Both the position numbers and the translations under genes were made by a program. Positions 14,019 through 22,054 of a DNA stretch of 23,775 bases are shown in pieces. Each line of letters starts with the position of its first letter. The first letter of the stretch is position 1. Source of the DNA: Oscillospiraceae bacterium (lineage in GTDB: Bacteria > Bacillota > Clostridia > Oscillospirales > Ruminococcaceae); assembly GCA_900768995.1 (NCBI GenBank), contig CAAGEZ010000067.1:1-23775 (forward strand). Reading direction: 5' to 3'. The notes beneath the pieces were generated by a model. It did no database searches. It was not told where the DNA came from and saw only the letters and a list, made by a program, of their open reading frames with translations.

Positions 14019-15161
14019 TTGAAGATCGCCGTTAATATCCAGCCCATGCTCCATTCGGGAAAATCGGGAATAGGCTTTTATGAGCAGGAGCTTCTTGATG
14101 CCCTTATTGACGGGGACAAAAGCGACAGCTTTACACTGCAGTATTTTGACCCGAAGCATCTTCACGGTAATATCGCCGCAAAATACGGCAGGAGCAATAT
14201 CACCGACGAGCCCTGCAAATGGTTCAGCTCTACCCTTTATCACCTGATATGGTCATTCCTGCCTGTTCCGTACACCCTGTTTTTTAAGAGCAGGCCTGAT
14301 GTGTCAGTGTTCTTTAACTACTACCTTCCCCCCTTTGTGCGTGGGAAAAAGGTGCTTGTGGTCTACGACACGGTCATAAAGGATTATCCCGAAACTATGA
14401 GCTTCAGAACAAGACTGATGCTCAGTCTGACGCTTAAAAGGTCAATAAAGCGTGCTGATAAGATAATCACTATATCTCAGTTCAGCAAAGGGCAGATAAT
14501 AAAGCATTTTGATGCGGCTCCCGAGGATATCCTCATTATCCCATGTGCGGCGGACGGCAGAAAATTTTGTCCCGTTCCCCACAGGGACGGGGCAAGGGAA
14601 AAGGTGTGCCCGAAATACGGCATCAGCGGCAGATATTATCTGTATCTCGGAAATCTGGAGCCGAGAAAAAACATCACGGGGCTTGTGGAAGCCTACAAAA
14701 AGGCTCTGCAAAAGTGTCCTGACCTTCCTCTGCTTGCGATAGCAGGCGGCAGGGGCTGGCAGTATGATGAGATATTTGACAGGGTAAAGTCCCTCGGACT
14801 TTCGGAAAAGGTCATTTTCACGGGCTATGTTGATGATGATGACGTCCCCCTGCTCATAAACGGTGCAGAGGCTTTCTGCTTTCCGTCTTTTTATGAGGGC
14901 TTCGGTATGCCGCCCCTTGAAGCTATGTCCTGCGGCGTTCCGGTCATCGTATCGAAAACATCGTCCCTGCCCGAGGTGGTGGGGGACTGCGGCATTTCGG
15001 TGGACCCTTACAATGTGCAGGAGATAGCCGATGCTCTTATCCGTATGACGGATAAGAAATTCTGCGAAGAGCAGAGAAAGGCGGGCATAGAAAGAGCAAA
15101 GGCTTTTTCCTGGGAAAAAAGTGCGGAGCTCCTTAAAGGTCTGTTAGAGGAGCTTGTATGA
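14019..15161 (+). CDS. GT4 family glycosyltransferase (probable mannosyl/rhamnosyltransferase)
   Basis: This 380-residue GT-B enzyme starts with TTG at 14019, one base after the manC stop; KIAVNIQPMLHSGKSGIGFYEQEL is the expected first strand and glycine loop of the family. An ATG at residue 10 would remove that strand. The second Rossmann half begins at YLYLGNLEPRKNI. The donor-binding E-x7-E motif is in FYEGFGMPPLEAM (about 291-303), followed by SLPEVVG. With GDP-mannose and GDP-D-rhamnose made next door, a GDP-sugar donor is likely, as for WbpY/WbdB-type enzymes of D-rhamnan and mannan loci. It should act on the inner membrane face, extending a lipid-linked chain. The linkage cannot be read. 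Confidence 0.88.
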   Translation: MKIAVNIQPMLHSGKSGIGFYEQELLDALIDGDKSDSFTLQYFDPKHLHGNIAAKYGRSNITDEPCKWFSSTLYHLIWSFLPVPYTLFFKSRPDVSVFFNYYLPPFVRGKKVLVVYDTVIKDYPETMSFRTRLMLSLTLKRSIKRADKIITISQFSKGQIIKHFDAAPEDILIIPCAADGRKFCPVPHRDGAREKVCPKYGISGRYYLYLGNLEPRKNITGLVEAYKKALQKCPDLPLLAIAGGRGWQYDEIFDRVKSLGLSEKVIFTGYVDDDDVPLLINGAEAFCFPSFYEGFGMPPLEAMSCGVPVIVSKTSSLPEVVGDCGISVDPYNVQEIADALIRMTDKKFCEEQRKAGIERAKAFSWEKSAELLKGLLEELV

Positions 15162-16276
15162 AAAAGCTGAGGATCTTACAGGTAAATAAGCTTTATCACC
15201 CCTGGATAGGCGGCATAGAGTCGGTGGCAAAGACCGCCGCCGAGGAGCTTTGCGGCGAGACCGATATGACGGTGCTTGTCTGTCAGCCCAAGGGCAGAGG
15301 CGTTCGTGAAAAGGTAAACGGCGTTGACGTTGTGAGGGCGGGCAGTCTGGGAATGAAATTCTCAATGCCCATATCCTTCTCATTCCCCTTTCTTGTGCGG
15401 AAATATGCGAAAAATGCCGATATACTCATTCTTCACGACCCGTTCCCCCTGGGAGACCTGGCGGTGCTTATGTCGGGCTTTCGGGGCAAGGTAATTGTAT
15501 GGTGGCACAGCGACATCATAAAGCAGAAAAGGCTGGTAAAGCTCATAAAGCCCATAATATACGGGATACTGAAAAGGGCTGACGCTGTTTTCACCACTTC
15601 CGAAGGATATATAAACGGCTCGGCATATATCAGCAGGTTCAGGGAAAAATGCAGGATAGTTCCCTACGGCATAGATACAAAAGAATATCTGAATGCCGAG
15701 CCTGCTCCCATTCTGAGCAGTCAGGCCGCCGTGAAGAGTAGAAAAAAACTGCTTTTTGTGGGAAGACTTGTTTATTACAAGGGCGTGGGCGTGCTCATCG
15801 ACGCATTCGCACAGACTGAAAATGCAGAGCTTTTCATTGTGGGAACGGGAAGCGATGAGGAGGCACTCAGAAAACAGGCGGCACCCCTTGGGGACAGAGT
15901 CCATTTTATGAAAAATCTGTCCGACACAGACCTGCGTTCCGCTTTTGCGGACTGCGATATATTTGTTCTGCCCAGCATCGAAAAAAGCGAGGCTTTCGGC
16001 ATAGTCCAGCTTGAAGCTATGGTTTACGGCAAGCCCGTTATAAACACAGACCTTGACACCAGCGTGCCCCTTGTGAGCCTTGACGGCGAAACGGGAATTA
16101 CGGTAAAGGCAGGGGACAGTGCAGAGCTTGCAGAGGCTATGAACAGACTTATAAAGGACGATGATCTCCGCACACGTCTCGGCAGGGCTGCCGGAAAGCG
16201 TGCCGCTGAGAATTTTGATATAAAAAATATGATAGGCAGTGTAAAAATGCACTGCCGTGAATTAATGGAGGAATAA
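15158..16276 (+). CDS. GT4 family glycosyltransferase (WbpZ/WbdC-like)
   Basis: This 372-residue GT-B enzyme overlaps the previous gene by ATGA. The N-terminus LRILQVNKLYHPWIGGIESV is the glycine-rich acceptor-side loop. The middle has WWHSDII and PYGIDTKEY. The second domain starts KKLLFVGRLVYYKGVGVLIDAF. The E-x7-E block is LPSIEKSEAFGIVQLEAM (about 270-287). This pattern is close to enzymes annotated as rhamnosyl/mannosyltransferases, such as WbpZ and WbdC, which add the first residues to the lipid-linked primer in ABC-dependent polymers. That specific step is an inference from family resemblance and operon content. Confidence 0.88.
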   Translation: MKKLRILQVNKLYHPWIGGIESVAKTAAEELCGETDMTVLVCQPKGRGVREKVNGVDVVRAGSLGMKFSMPISFSFPFLVRKYAKNADILILHDPFPLGDLAVLMSGFRGKVIVWWHSDIIKQKRLVKLIKPIIYGILKRADAVFTTSEGYINGSAYISRFREKCRIVPYGIDTKEYLNAEPAPILSSQAAVKSRKKLLFVGRLVYYKGVGVLIDAFAQTENAELFIVGTGSDEEALRKQAAPLGDRVHFMKNLSDTDLRSAFADCDIFVLPSIEKSEAFGIVQLEAMVYGKPVINTDLDTSVPLVSLDGETGITVKAGDSAELAEAMNRLIKDDDLRTRLGRAAGKRAAENFDIKNMIGSVKMHCRELMEE

Positions 16277-16279
16277 AAA

Positions 16280-17326
16280 ATGAAAAGAGCGCTTATTACA
16301 GGAGTTACAGGTCAGGACGGTTCTTATCTTGCAGAGCTTCTGCTTGAAAAGGGCTACGAGGTCTACGGACTTGTAAGAAGAAAGTCCCGTCTCGACTTCG
16401 GAAACCTTGAAGGCACAGAGGCCAAGGAAAAGATAAATTTCATATTCGGCGATATCACAGATATGGCGGCTATGATAAACGCAATAAAGGAATCACAGCC
16501 CGATGAGGTGTATAACCTTGCGGCTCAGTCCTTCGTTGCTCAGTCATTCAGAGAGCCTGTTGCCAGCGCAAACATCACAGGCGTTGCCGCTGCAAATATC
16601 CTTGAAGCTATCCGCACAGTAAAGCCCGATGCAAAGTATTATCAGGCTTCCACCTCCGAAATGTTCGGCGGCTGCATCGAGGACCAGGGCGAGAACTTCG
16701 ACGGCTACACAGAAAAATCCTTCTTCCACCCCAGAAGCCCCTACGGCGTTGCAAAGCTCTATGCTCACTGGATAACAAGAAACTACCGTGAAGGCTATGA
16801 TATGTTTGCCTGCTCGGGCATTCTCTTCAATCACGAGAGCGAGAGAAGAGGCCTTGAATTCGTTACAAGAAAGGTAACAAATGCTGCCGCAAGAATAAAG
16901 CTCGGTCTGCAGGACCATCTGGAGCTGGGCAATATGGACGCAAAGCGTGACTGGGGCCATTCAAAGGACTATGTAAGGGCAATGTGGCTCATGCTCCAGC
17001 AGGACAAGCCTCAGGACTATGTTATCGCATCTCACGAGACACACACTGTAAGAGAGTTCGTTGAGCTTTCCTTCAAGGCTCTGGGCATTGACGTTAAGTG
17101 GAGCGGTGAGGGTGCTGATGAGATCGGTACAGATGCCGCAACAGGAAAGCTGCTTGTTAAGATAAATCCCAAGTTCTACCGCCCCGCAGAGGTCGACCTC
17201 CTTCTCGGAAATCCCGCCAAGGCTGAAAAGGAACTGGGCTGGGAAAGAGAGATATCATTCCCGATGCTGGTGGAGGGTATGGTAAAGAACGATCTCGGGC
17301 TTGCGGAAAAAGAGCTTGCCAGATAA
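16280..17326 (+). CDS. gmd: GDP-mannose 4,6-dehydratase
   Basis: This 348-residue short-chain dehydrogenase/reductase is of normal length for Gmd. The NAD(P)-binding loop is GVTGQDGSYL (residues 8-17), and YGLVRRKS is the typical specificity segment. Catalytic residues visible are Thr125 in STSEMFG with Glu127, and Tyr155-x3-Lys159 in SPYGVAK. NHESERRGLEFVTRK and GNMDAKRDWGHSKDYV are Gmd-specific blocks. It converts GDP-mannose to GDP-4-keto-6-deoxymannose. GGAGG sits eight bases before the ATG. Placed between glycosyltransferases and rmd, it commits GDP-mannose to deoxysugar synthesis. Confidence 0.97.
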   Translation: MKRALITGVTGQDGSYLAELLLEKGYEVYGLVRRKSRLDFGNLEGTEAKEKINFIFGDITDMAAMINAIKESQPDEVYNLAAQSFVAQSFREPVASANITGVAAANILEAIRTVKPDAKYYQASTSEMFGGCIEDQGENFDGYTEKSFFHPRSPYGVAKLYAHWITRNYREGYDMFACSGILFNHESERRGLEFVTRKVTNAAARIKLGLQDHLELGNMDAKRDWGHSKDYVRAMWLMLQQDKPQDYVIASHETHTVREFVELSFKALGIDVKWSGEGADEIGTDAATGKLLVKINPKFYRPAEVDLLLGNPAKAEKELGWEREISFPMLVEGMVKNDLGLAEKELAR

Positions 17327-17341
17327 GCGGAGGCTGAAAAT

Positions 17342-18295
17342 ATGAAAGCACTGGTCATTGGAGCAGGCGGCTTTGTAGGCGGCTACCTTATAAGTCAGCT
17401 TGCTTCTTTGGGACAGCAGGTCTGTGCCACAAAGCTTCCCCACGAAGCAATAACCTTTCATACCGATAGTGTGCCCGAAAATTACGTAACTGCCGACCTT
17501 GACATTCTTGACGAAACGGCAGTTACAAAGCTTCTGTCAGAGTTTGGGCCCGATGTGATATATCATCTTGCGGCTCAGAGCTCTGTTGCACTGTCCTGGA
17601 AAAAGCCTGCTCTTACAGCAGACATAAACATAAAGGGCTGCATAAATGTGCTTGAAGCAGTCAGGGCGGCAAAGCTGTCCTCAAAGATACTTTTCATCGG
17701 TTCGGGAGAAGAATACGGCTATGCCGCAAACCGCCCCGAGCCTGTGGACGAAACTGTTGTGCCCGACCCCGCAAATATCTATGCCATAACCAAGCTCACT
17801 CAGAATATGATAGGCGAGCTTTACTTCAAAGCATACGGAATGAACATTATATCCGTAAGAGCATTCAACCATATAGGTCCCGGACAGCTCCCACGGTTTG
17901 TTGTGGCGGATTTCTGCAGGCAGGCGGCGGAAATATCAATGGGCAGGCGTGAGCCTGTGATGCGTGTGGGAAACCTTTCCGCAAAGAGGGATTTTACAGA
18001 TGTCCGTGATATCGTAAGGGCATACGCCGCACTTGCCGAAAAAGGCATGGCAGGGGAGACCTACAATGTAGGAAGCGGCCACGCCGTTTCCATACAGTCC
18101 GTGCTCGATAAGATAATAGAGCTTTCGGGAGCTGACATCAGGGTGGAAACTGACCCCGAAAAGCTGAGACCTGTTGATGTCCCCTTTATCGAACCGGATA
18201 TTTCAAAGCTGAAAAGGGATACAGGCTGGGAGAAGAGGATACCTCTTGAAGCGTCTCTCGCTGAGATACTCCATCACTTTAAGACAGAAAAATGA
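17342..18295 (+). CDS. rmd: GDP-6-deoxy-D-mannose reductase (GDP-D-rhamnose synthase)
   Basis: This 317-residue SDR protein has cofactor loop GAGGFVGGYL (residues 7-16), catalytic Ser121 in GSGEEYG and Tyr147-x3-Lys151 in YAITK. RAFNHIGPGQ is characteristic of Rmd rather than of the epimerase/reductase that makes GDP-L-fucose. It reduces the Gmd product to GDP-D-rhamnose, a sugar found in Pseudomonas A-band polysaccharide and Aneurinibacillus S-layer glycan. GCGGAGG precedes the ATG. Its stop overlaps the next start as ATGA, so translation is coupled. The Rmd rather than Fcl/WcaG call rests on length and FNHIGPGQ and could be confirmed by a tree. Confidence 0.88.
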   Translation: MKALVIGAGGFVGGYLISQLASLGQQVCATKLPHEAITFHTDSVPENYVTADLDILDETAVTKLLSEFGPDVIYHLAAQSSVALSWKKPALTADINIKGCINVLEAVRAAKLSSKILFIGSGEEYGYAANRPEPVDETVVPDPANIYAITKLTQNMIGELYFKAYGMNIISVRAFNHIGPGQLPRFVVADFCRQAAEISMGRREPVMRVGNLSAKRDFTDVRDIVRAYAALAEKGMAGETYNVGSGHAVSIQSVLDKIIELSGADIRVETDPEKLRPVDVPFIEPDISKLKRDTGWEKRIPLEASLAEILHHFKTEK

Positions 18296-18813
18296 GGAAG
18301 CTAATGGAAGATAATATTTATTCAGCCATATTTGATATTACCAAGGACAACATACAGGCGGCAGGCGGAAGCTTTTCCGTTTCCAAGGAAGCATTTATGG
18401 AGCTTAGCGGCATTCACCCCAAAAATGCAGATGTGCTTGTGCTCTCCCGTGAAAGAAACAACCGCCTTTTTCTTGAAAAAGCATATATCCGTATGCTGAA
18501 AAGACTTGCGGACGAAAGAGCCGTTTCTATGTGGGAGGGCAGATTCAGCCTTCCCTGTGAGGAGTTCCAGAGACTGCTTGTTATGACGCTTATCAGCTCC
18601 CCCGAGTTCAAGGGAAAGAATGTTGACGTTTATAACAACATCTATTCTTCACACAACACCTATCACGGAGTGATGAGCAGTGCCGCAAAGCCCGTCAGCG
18701 TCAGACAGGCTGAACGGAGAATAAGGATATACAATGCACTCAGAAAAGTATATAATATACTTCCCGAGTGCATAAAGAAGATACTCAGAGCAGTTTTAAA
18801 GAGGGGAAAGTGA
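18292..18813 (+). CDS. Small DUF4214-like protein of the glycan operon
   Basis: This 173-residue soluble protein overlaps rmd by ATGA; an alternative ATG at 18304 has GAGGAAG just before it and may be the true start. Residues about 60-115 (FLEKAYIRMLKRLADERAVSMWEGRF... ISSPEFKG) fit the DUF4214 pattern: Tyr in a first helix, R near its end, W in a middle helix, and S-x-E-F near the end. A basic tail (RRIRIYNALRKVYNILPECIKKILRAVLKRGK) may bind membrane or nucleic acid. It is the third protein in this operon with that module. No enzymatic motif is present; a docking or assembly role is a guess. Confidence 0.7.
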   Translation: MRKLMEDNIYSAIFDITKDNIQAAGGSFSVSKEAFMELSGIHPKNADVLVLSRERNNRLFLEKAYIRMLKRLADERAVSMWEGRFSLPCEEFQRLLVMTLISSPEFKGKNVDVYNNIYSSHNTYHGVMSSAAKPVSVRQAERRIRIYNALRKVYNILPECIKKILRAVLKRGK

Positions 18814-18817
18814 CATT

Positions 18818-21250
18818 ATGAAAACAAATGAAAATATCATCTGGACTGATGTTACTAACCTGATGAACGTGGACTTCCTTACAGGAATACAGAGGGTAGT
18901 CCGTGAGATAGTGATACGTATGCTCAGAATGGAGAGCATTGACCTGAAGCTCCTTTGCTACGATGAAGCGGAGAACTGCTACAGACTCCTTGACAATGAT
19001 ATCTTCTATGAATATTTCGCCGAGAAAAATGGAGACAAAAAGGAGATAATGACCAAAACTGCGGTGCGGTTTACCGATATCCCCTCGGGGTCAGTGTTCT
19101 TTGATATCGACTCCGTATGGAACAGCAGGCTCAAAAGAAGCTGGCTCTTCCCCCTGCTCAAACAGAAGGGCGTAAAGATAGTAACTCAGGTCTATGATAT
19201 TATCCCCATAACTCACCCCCAGTTCGCCCACGAAAATACCTGTATGAATTTTATGGTGTATATCGGTGCGAATATCGAATATGCTGACCTGCTGATAGTT
19301 TCCGCTCAGGCGACTGTTGATGCACTGGACAAGCTTTGCGATGACCTTGGAAGACCACGTAAAAAATGCATCGTTGTTCCGCTGGGAGCAGATTTTTCCG
19401 TAAAGGCGGGGGAAGGCGAGATATCGGACGAGGTAAGGGACGCCGCCCGTGGAAAATATATTCTTATGGTGGGGACCATAGAGCCAAGAAAAAACCATAG
19501 CCTTGTGATAGATGCCCTTGAAAACGGCCTTGACGAAATGGGCATAAGGGTGATATTTGCCGGACGCTACGGCTGGAATGTTGATGCTCTCAGAAAAAGA
19601 ATAGAGACTCACCCAATGCTGGGAAAGAGCCTTTTTTTTCTGGAAAGACCCGATGATGCGGCGGTCGATTATCTGTATAAAAATGCACTGGCAGTTGCGT
19701 TCCCCACATTCAACGAGGGCTTCGGACTTCCTATGATAGAGGCATTCAGCAGAAATACCCCCGTTCTTGCCTCCGATATCGGAGTTCTGCGTGAGGTCGG
19801 CGGAAGCTATGCGGATTATTTTGACCCCACAGACAGCGGCTCTTTTATTGAGGCAGTGAAAAAGCTTGCTTCCGATGAAAAAATGTATGCCGCAAAGAAA
19901 GAACGGCTGAAAGAGTATGTGCCCCTCACTTGGAACAAATGTGCCTGCCTCTTTGCCGATGCGGTGCTTTCGGTCTGTCAGAACAGGGATATGGTCCCCG
20001 ATGACACCAAGGTAAAGCAGATGGTCTGCCTTACCGCAAGAAATGACGATATACTTGCCACACTGCCTTTTCTTGAAAAATATATGCCCTTTATCACGGA
20101 AATGGTGATCTGCTGTCCTGATAAGAATGTGGAAGAGCTGAGGGAAAAATATAAGGGCAGATTTGCGCTGAAATTCCTTACCGACAGTCAGGTGCTGAAC
20201 GGGGCTGAGCTTCCCGCCGACCATCAGACAAGGAATTTTTTCCTGCGCTGTCTGATAATGAAAAGCCCCGTTATCGACGATGTGTTTATTATGACAGATG
20301 ACGATTACCGCCCTCTCCGTGAAGTGGATATCTCTGACTTTATCAGTGACGGCAGATACAAGGCATATTACTGCTACGACCTTAACGAATGGGGCGGTAC
20401 ATACGGAGCCCCCACATCTTTTGACCTGGGTATGAAGCACAGCAGGGAATTTCTCTCCGCAAACGGATATCCCACAATGATGTATTCCTCCCACCAGCCA
20501 CAGATAATAGATAAACGGATATTCAACGAAATGACCGCAAAATATCCCGAAATAACCACAAAGGGCGTATGCGAGTGGTGCAGTTATTTCAACTACGGCG
20601 TGGGAACATATCCCGATAAGTTCGATGCAGTGCCGTATATCTCAATGTGCTGGCCGGGAGCCTGCACAGACTGGAAGCTCTACACTCTCCCCGATGAATA
20701 TGTTTTCGAGAACCATTACAGCAGTCTTTATGAAAAGGGTCATATTTTCTATGGCCTTTCCGACAGGGCGGAAGATGACTGCGGCGGGCTTATCGGGGAA
20801 AAGAAGAAAAGATATGCCGCAGAGCTTGGCAGACAGATGGAAGCACGCAGGGTATATGAACAGTTCGTGAGACAGTACCGTGCCTCACGGGGAGAAATGC
20901 CCTCATTCACTATTGCCGCTTCCCCTGACAGAACAGGCATAGTCATAAACAGCCCCGACCTTCTCAGACTGAAATCACCTGAGATAACAAGACTTGAAGT
21001 AACGGTGGACAAAAATATCATTGATGAAATGAACGTTTCGCAGATGTCTGTAAGCTACTGGTACACTTCCGTAAAGAATGAACAGCTCACAGGCGTGTTC
21101 AAAACAGCCATTGACAACAGCGACCTGAATTTCCTGCTTCCAATGAGAACACCGTCCAAAAAGTGCGGGGCGGCTTATCTGCATTTCGTTGTTACCCTCG
21201 AGGACAGGCAGATACAGCAGTCGGTCACCATCAGAACAGAGCTGGTCTGA
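18818..21250 (+). CDS. Two-domain glycosyltransferase: N-terminal GT4 plus second catalytic-like domain
   Basis: This 810-residue protein starts at ATG 18818. Residues 1-~390 are a GT4 GT-B domain: TGIQRVVREI at the acceptor loop, YILMVGTIEPRKNHSLVIDAL at the second Rossmann start, and FNEGFGLPMIEAF as the E-x7-E motif. Residues ~400-690 form another domain with a DxD-like acidic motif TDDDYRP (493-499) and a later block SSHQPQIIDKRIFNEM (from about 557) resembling conserved regions of Stealth-type sugar-phosphate or GT-A-like transferases. The final ~115 residues look like a beta-rich accessory domain. Fused processive transferases exist in O9a-type mannan synthesis (WbdA), so this could be the main polymerase. 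The second-domain family is uncertain. Confidence 0.78.
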   Translation: MKTNENIIWTDVTNLMNVDFLTGIQRVVREIVIRMLRMESIDLKLLCYDEAENCYRLLDNDIFYEYFAEKNGDKKEIMTKTAVRFTDIPSGSVFFDIDSVWNSRLKRSWLFPLLKQKGVKIVTQVYDIIPITHPQFAHENTCMNFMVYIGANIEYADLLIVSAQATVDALDKLCDDLGRPRKKCIVVPLGADFSVKAGEGEISDEVRDAARGKYILMVGTIEPRKNHSLVIDALENGLDEMGIRVIFAGRYGWNVDALRKRIETHPMLGKSLFFLERPDDAAVDYLYKNALAVAFPTFNEGFGLPMIEAFSRNTPVLASDIGVLREVGGSYADYFDPTDSGSFIEAVKKLASDEKMYAAKKERLKEYVPLTWNKCACLFADAVLSVCQNRDMVPDDTKVKQMVCLTARNDDILATLPFLEKYMPFITEMVICCPDKNVEELREKYKGRFALKFLTDSQVLNGAELPADHQTRNFFLRCLIMKSPVIDDVFIMTDDDYRPLREVDISDFISDGRYKAYYCYDLNEWGGTYGAPTSFDLGMKHSREFLSANGYPTMMYSSHQPQIIDKRIFNEMTAKYPEITTKGVCEWCSYFNYGVGTYPDKFDAVPYISMCWPGACTDWKLYTLPDEYVFENHYSSLYEKGHIFYGLSDRAEDDCGGLIGEKKKRYAAELGRQMEARRVYEQFVRQYRASRGEMPSFTIAASPDRTGIVINSPDLLRLKSPEITRLEVTVDKNIIDEMNVSQMSVSYWYTSVKNEQLTGVFKTAIDNSDLNFLLPMRTPSKKCGAAYLHFVVTLEDRQIQQSVTIRTELV

Positions 21251-21268
21251 TACTGAAAGAAGGTAAAA

Positions 21269-22042
21269 ATGTTTCGAGAACTGTACGAATACCGCCATAT
21301 GATAAAAAGCCTTGTGCGAAAAGACCTTCGGGGCAGATACAAAGGCTCGGTGCTGGGATTTATGTGGACTTTCATAAACCCCCTGCTTCAGATGCTGGTA
21401 TATTCCGTTGTGTTTTCTTCTGTAATGAGAGTGGCAAATGTTGACAAGTATTACATTTTCCTCTTTGTGGCACTTATACCCTGGATATTTTTCTCTTCCT
21501 CGGTCACTGTAGGCTCTACCTGCATAATGACAAGCAAGAACCTTATCACAAAGATATATTTCCCCCGTGAAGTGATACCTGTCTCCTATGTTACCGGCTG
21601 TTTTGTAAATATGCTGTTATGCTTTATAGTCGTGTTCCTGGTGCTTTTCATTTCGGGCATAGGCATAAGCATAAAGGCTCTTTTGTGGCTCCCTGCTGTT
21701 ATGATAACAGAATACTGCTTTGCACTGGGCTGTACCCTTATCGTGTCAGGCGTGACAGTGTATTTCCGTGACCTTCAGCATATACTGGGCATAATTATGA
21801 TGGCGTGGATGTACTTTACCCCCATTATCTACAATATCAAGGATATCCCCGAAAATTACCGGAATATCTTTTACCTTAATCCGATGTGCCACATAATAAC
21901 TTCATACAGAAATATCCTGTATTACAAGCAGATGCCCGATCTTAAATATCTGGGCATTACTGCGGCTGTAAGCGTGGCAGTAATGTTTATCGGGTTTGCC
22001 GTGTTCGGCAGGCTCAAAAAGAGATTCGCCGAAACTCTTTAA
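21269..22042 (+). CDS. wzm: ABC-2 type polysaccharide exporter, permease subunit
   Basis: This 257-residue integral membrane protein has the typical Wzm/TagG length. An amphipathic N-terminus with basic RKDLRGRYKGSVLG motif precedes about six hydrophobic segments, including FLFVALIPWIFFSSSVT, VNMLLCFIVVFLVLFISGI and IIMMAWMYFTPIIYN. The ABC-2 signature YFRDLQHILGIIMM..YFTPIIY is visible in the second half, and NPMCHIITSYRNI after it is also conserved in the family. It forms the glycan channel with the ATPase encoded next door. The stop TAA is followed immediately by the Wzt ribosome site. Confidence 0.94.
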   Translation: MFRELYEYRHMIKSLVRKDLRGRYKGSVLGFMWTFINPLLQMLVYSVVFSSVMRVANVDKYYIFLFVALIPWIFFSSSVTVGSTCIMTSKNLITKIYFPREVIPVSYVTGCFVNMLLCFIVVFLVLFISGIGISIKALLWLPAVMITEYCFALGCTLIVSGVTVYFRDLQHILGIIMMAWMYFTPIIYNIKDIPENYRNIFYLNPMCHIITSYRNILYYKQMPDLKYLGITAAVSVAVMFIGFAVFGRLKKRFAETL

Positions 22043-22054
22043 ATGGAGGACACT

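Noticed and set aside
15380..16252. 290-codon minus-strand open frame opposite the second GT4 gene
   Set aside because: It is antisense to a gene with clear GT4 motifs, and its translation shows no domain and has a Cys/His-rich random look.
17342..18295. GDP-L-fucose synthase (Fcl/WcaG) as the identity of the second SDR gene
   Set aside because: The FNHIGPGQ block and the overall pattern fit Rmd; the epimerase active-site pattern of Fcl was not seen. A tree would settle it.
19091..20494. 467-codon open frame on the minus strand inside the large glycosyltransferase
   Set aside because: It lies wholly antisense to a well-supported gene, has no ribosome site or recognisable domain, and is explained by codon bias.
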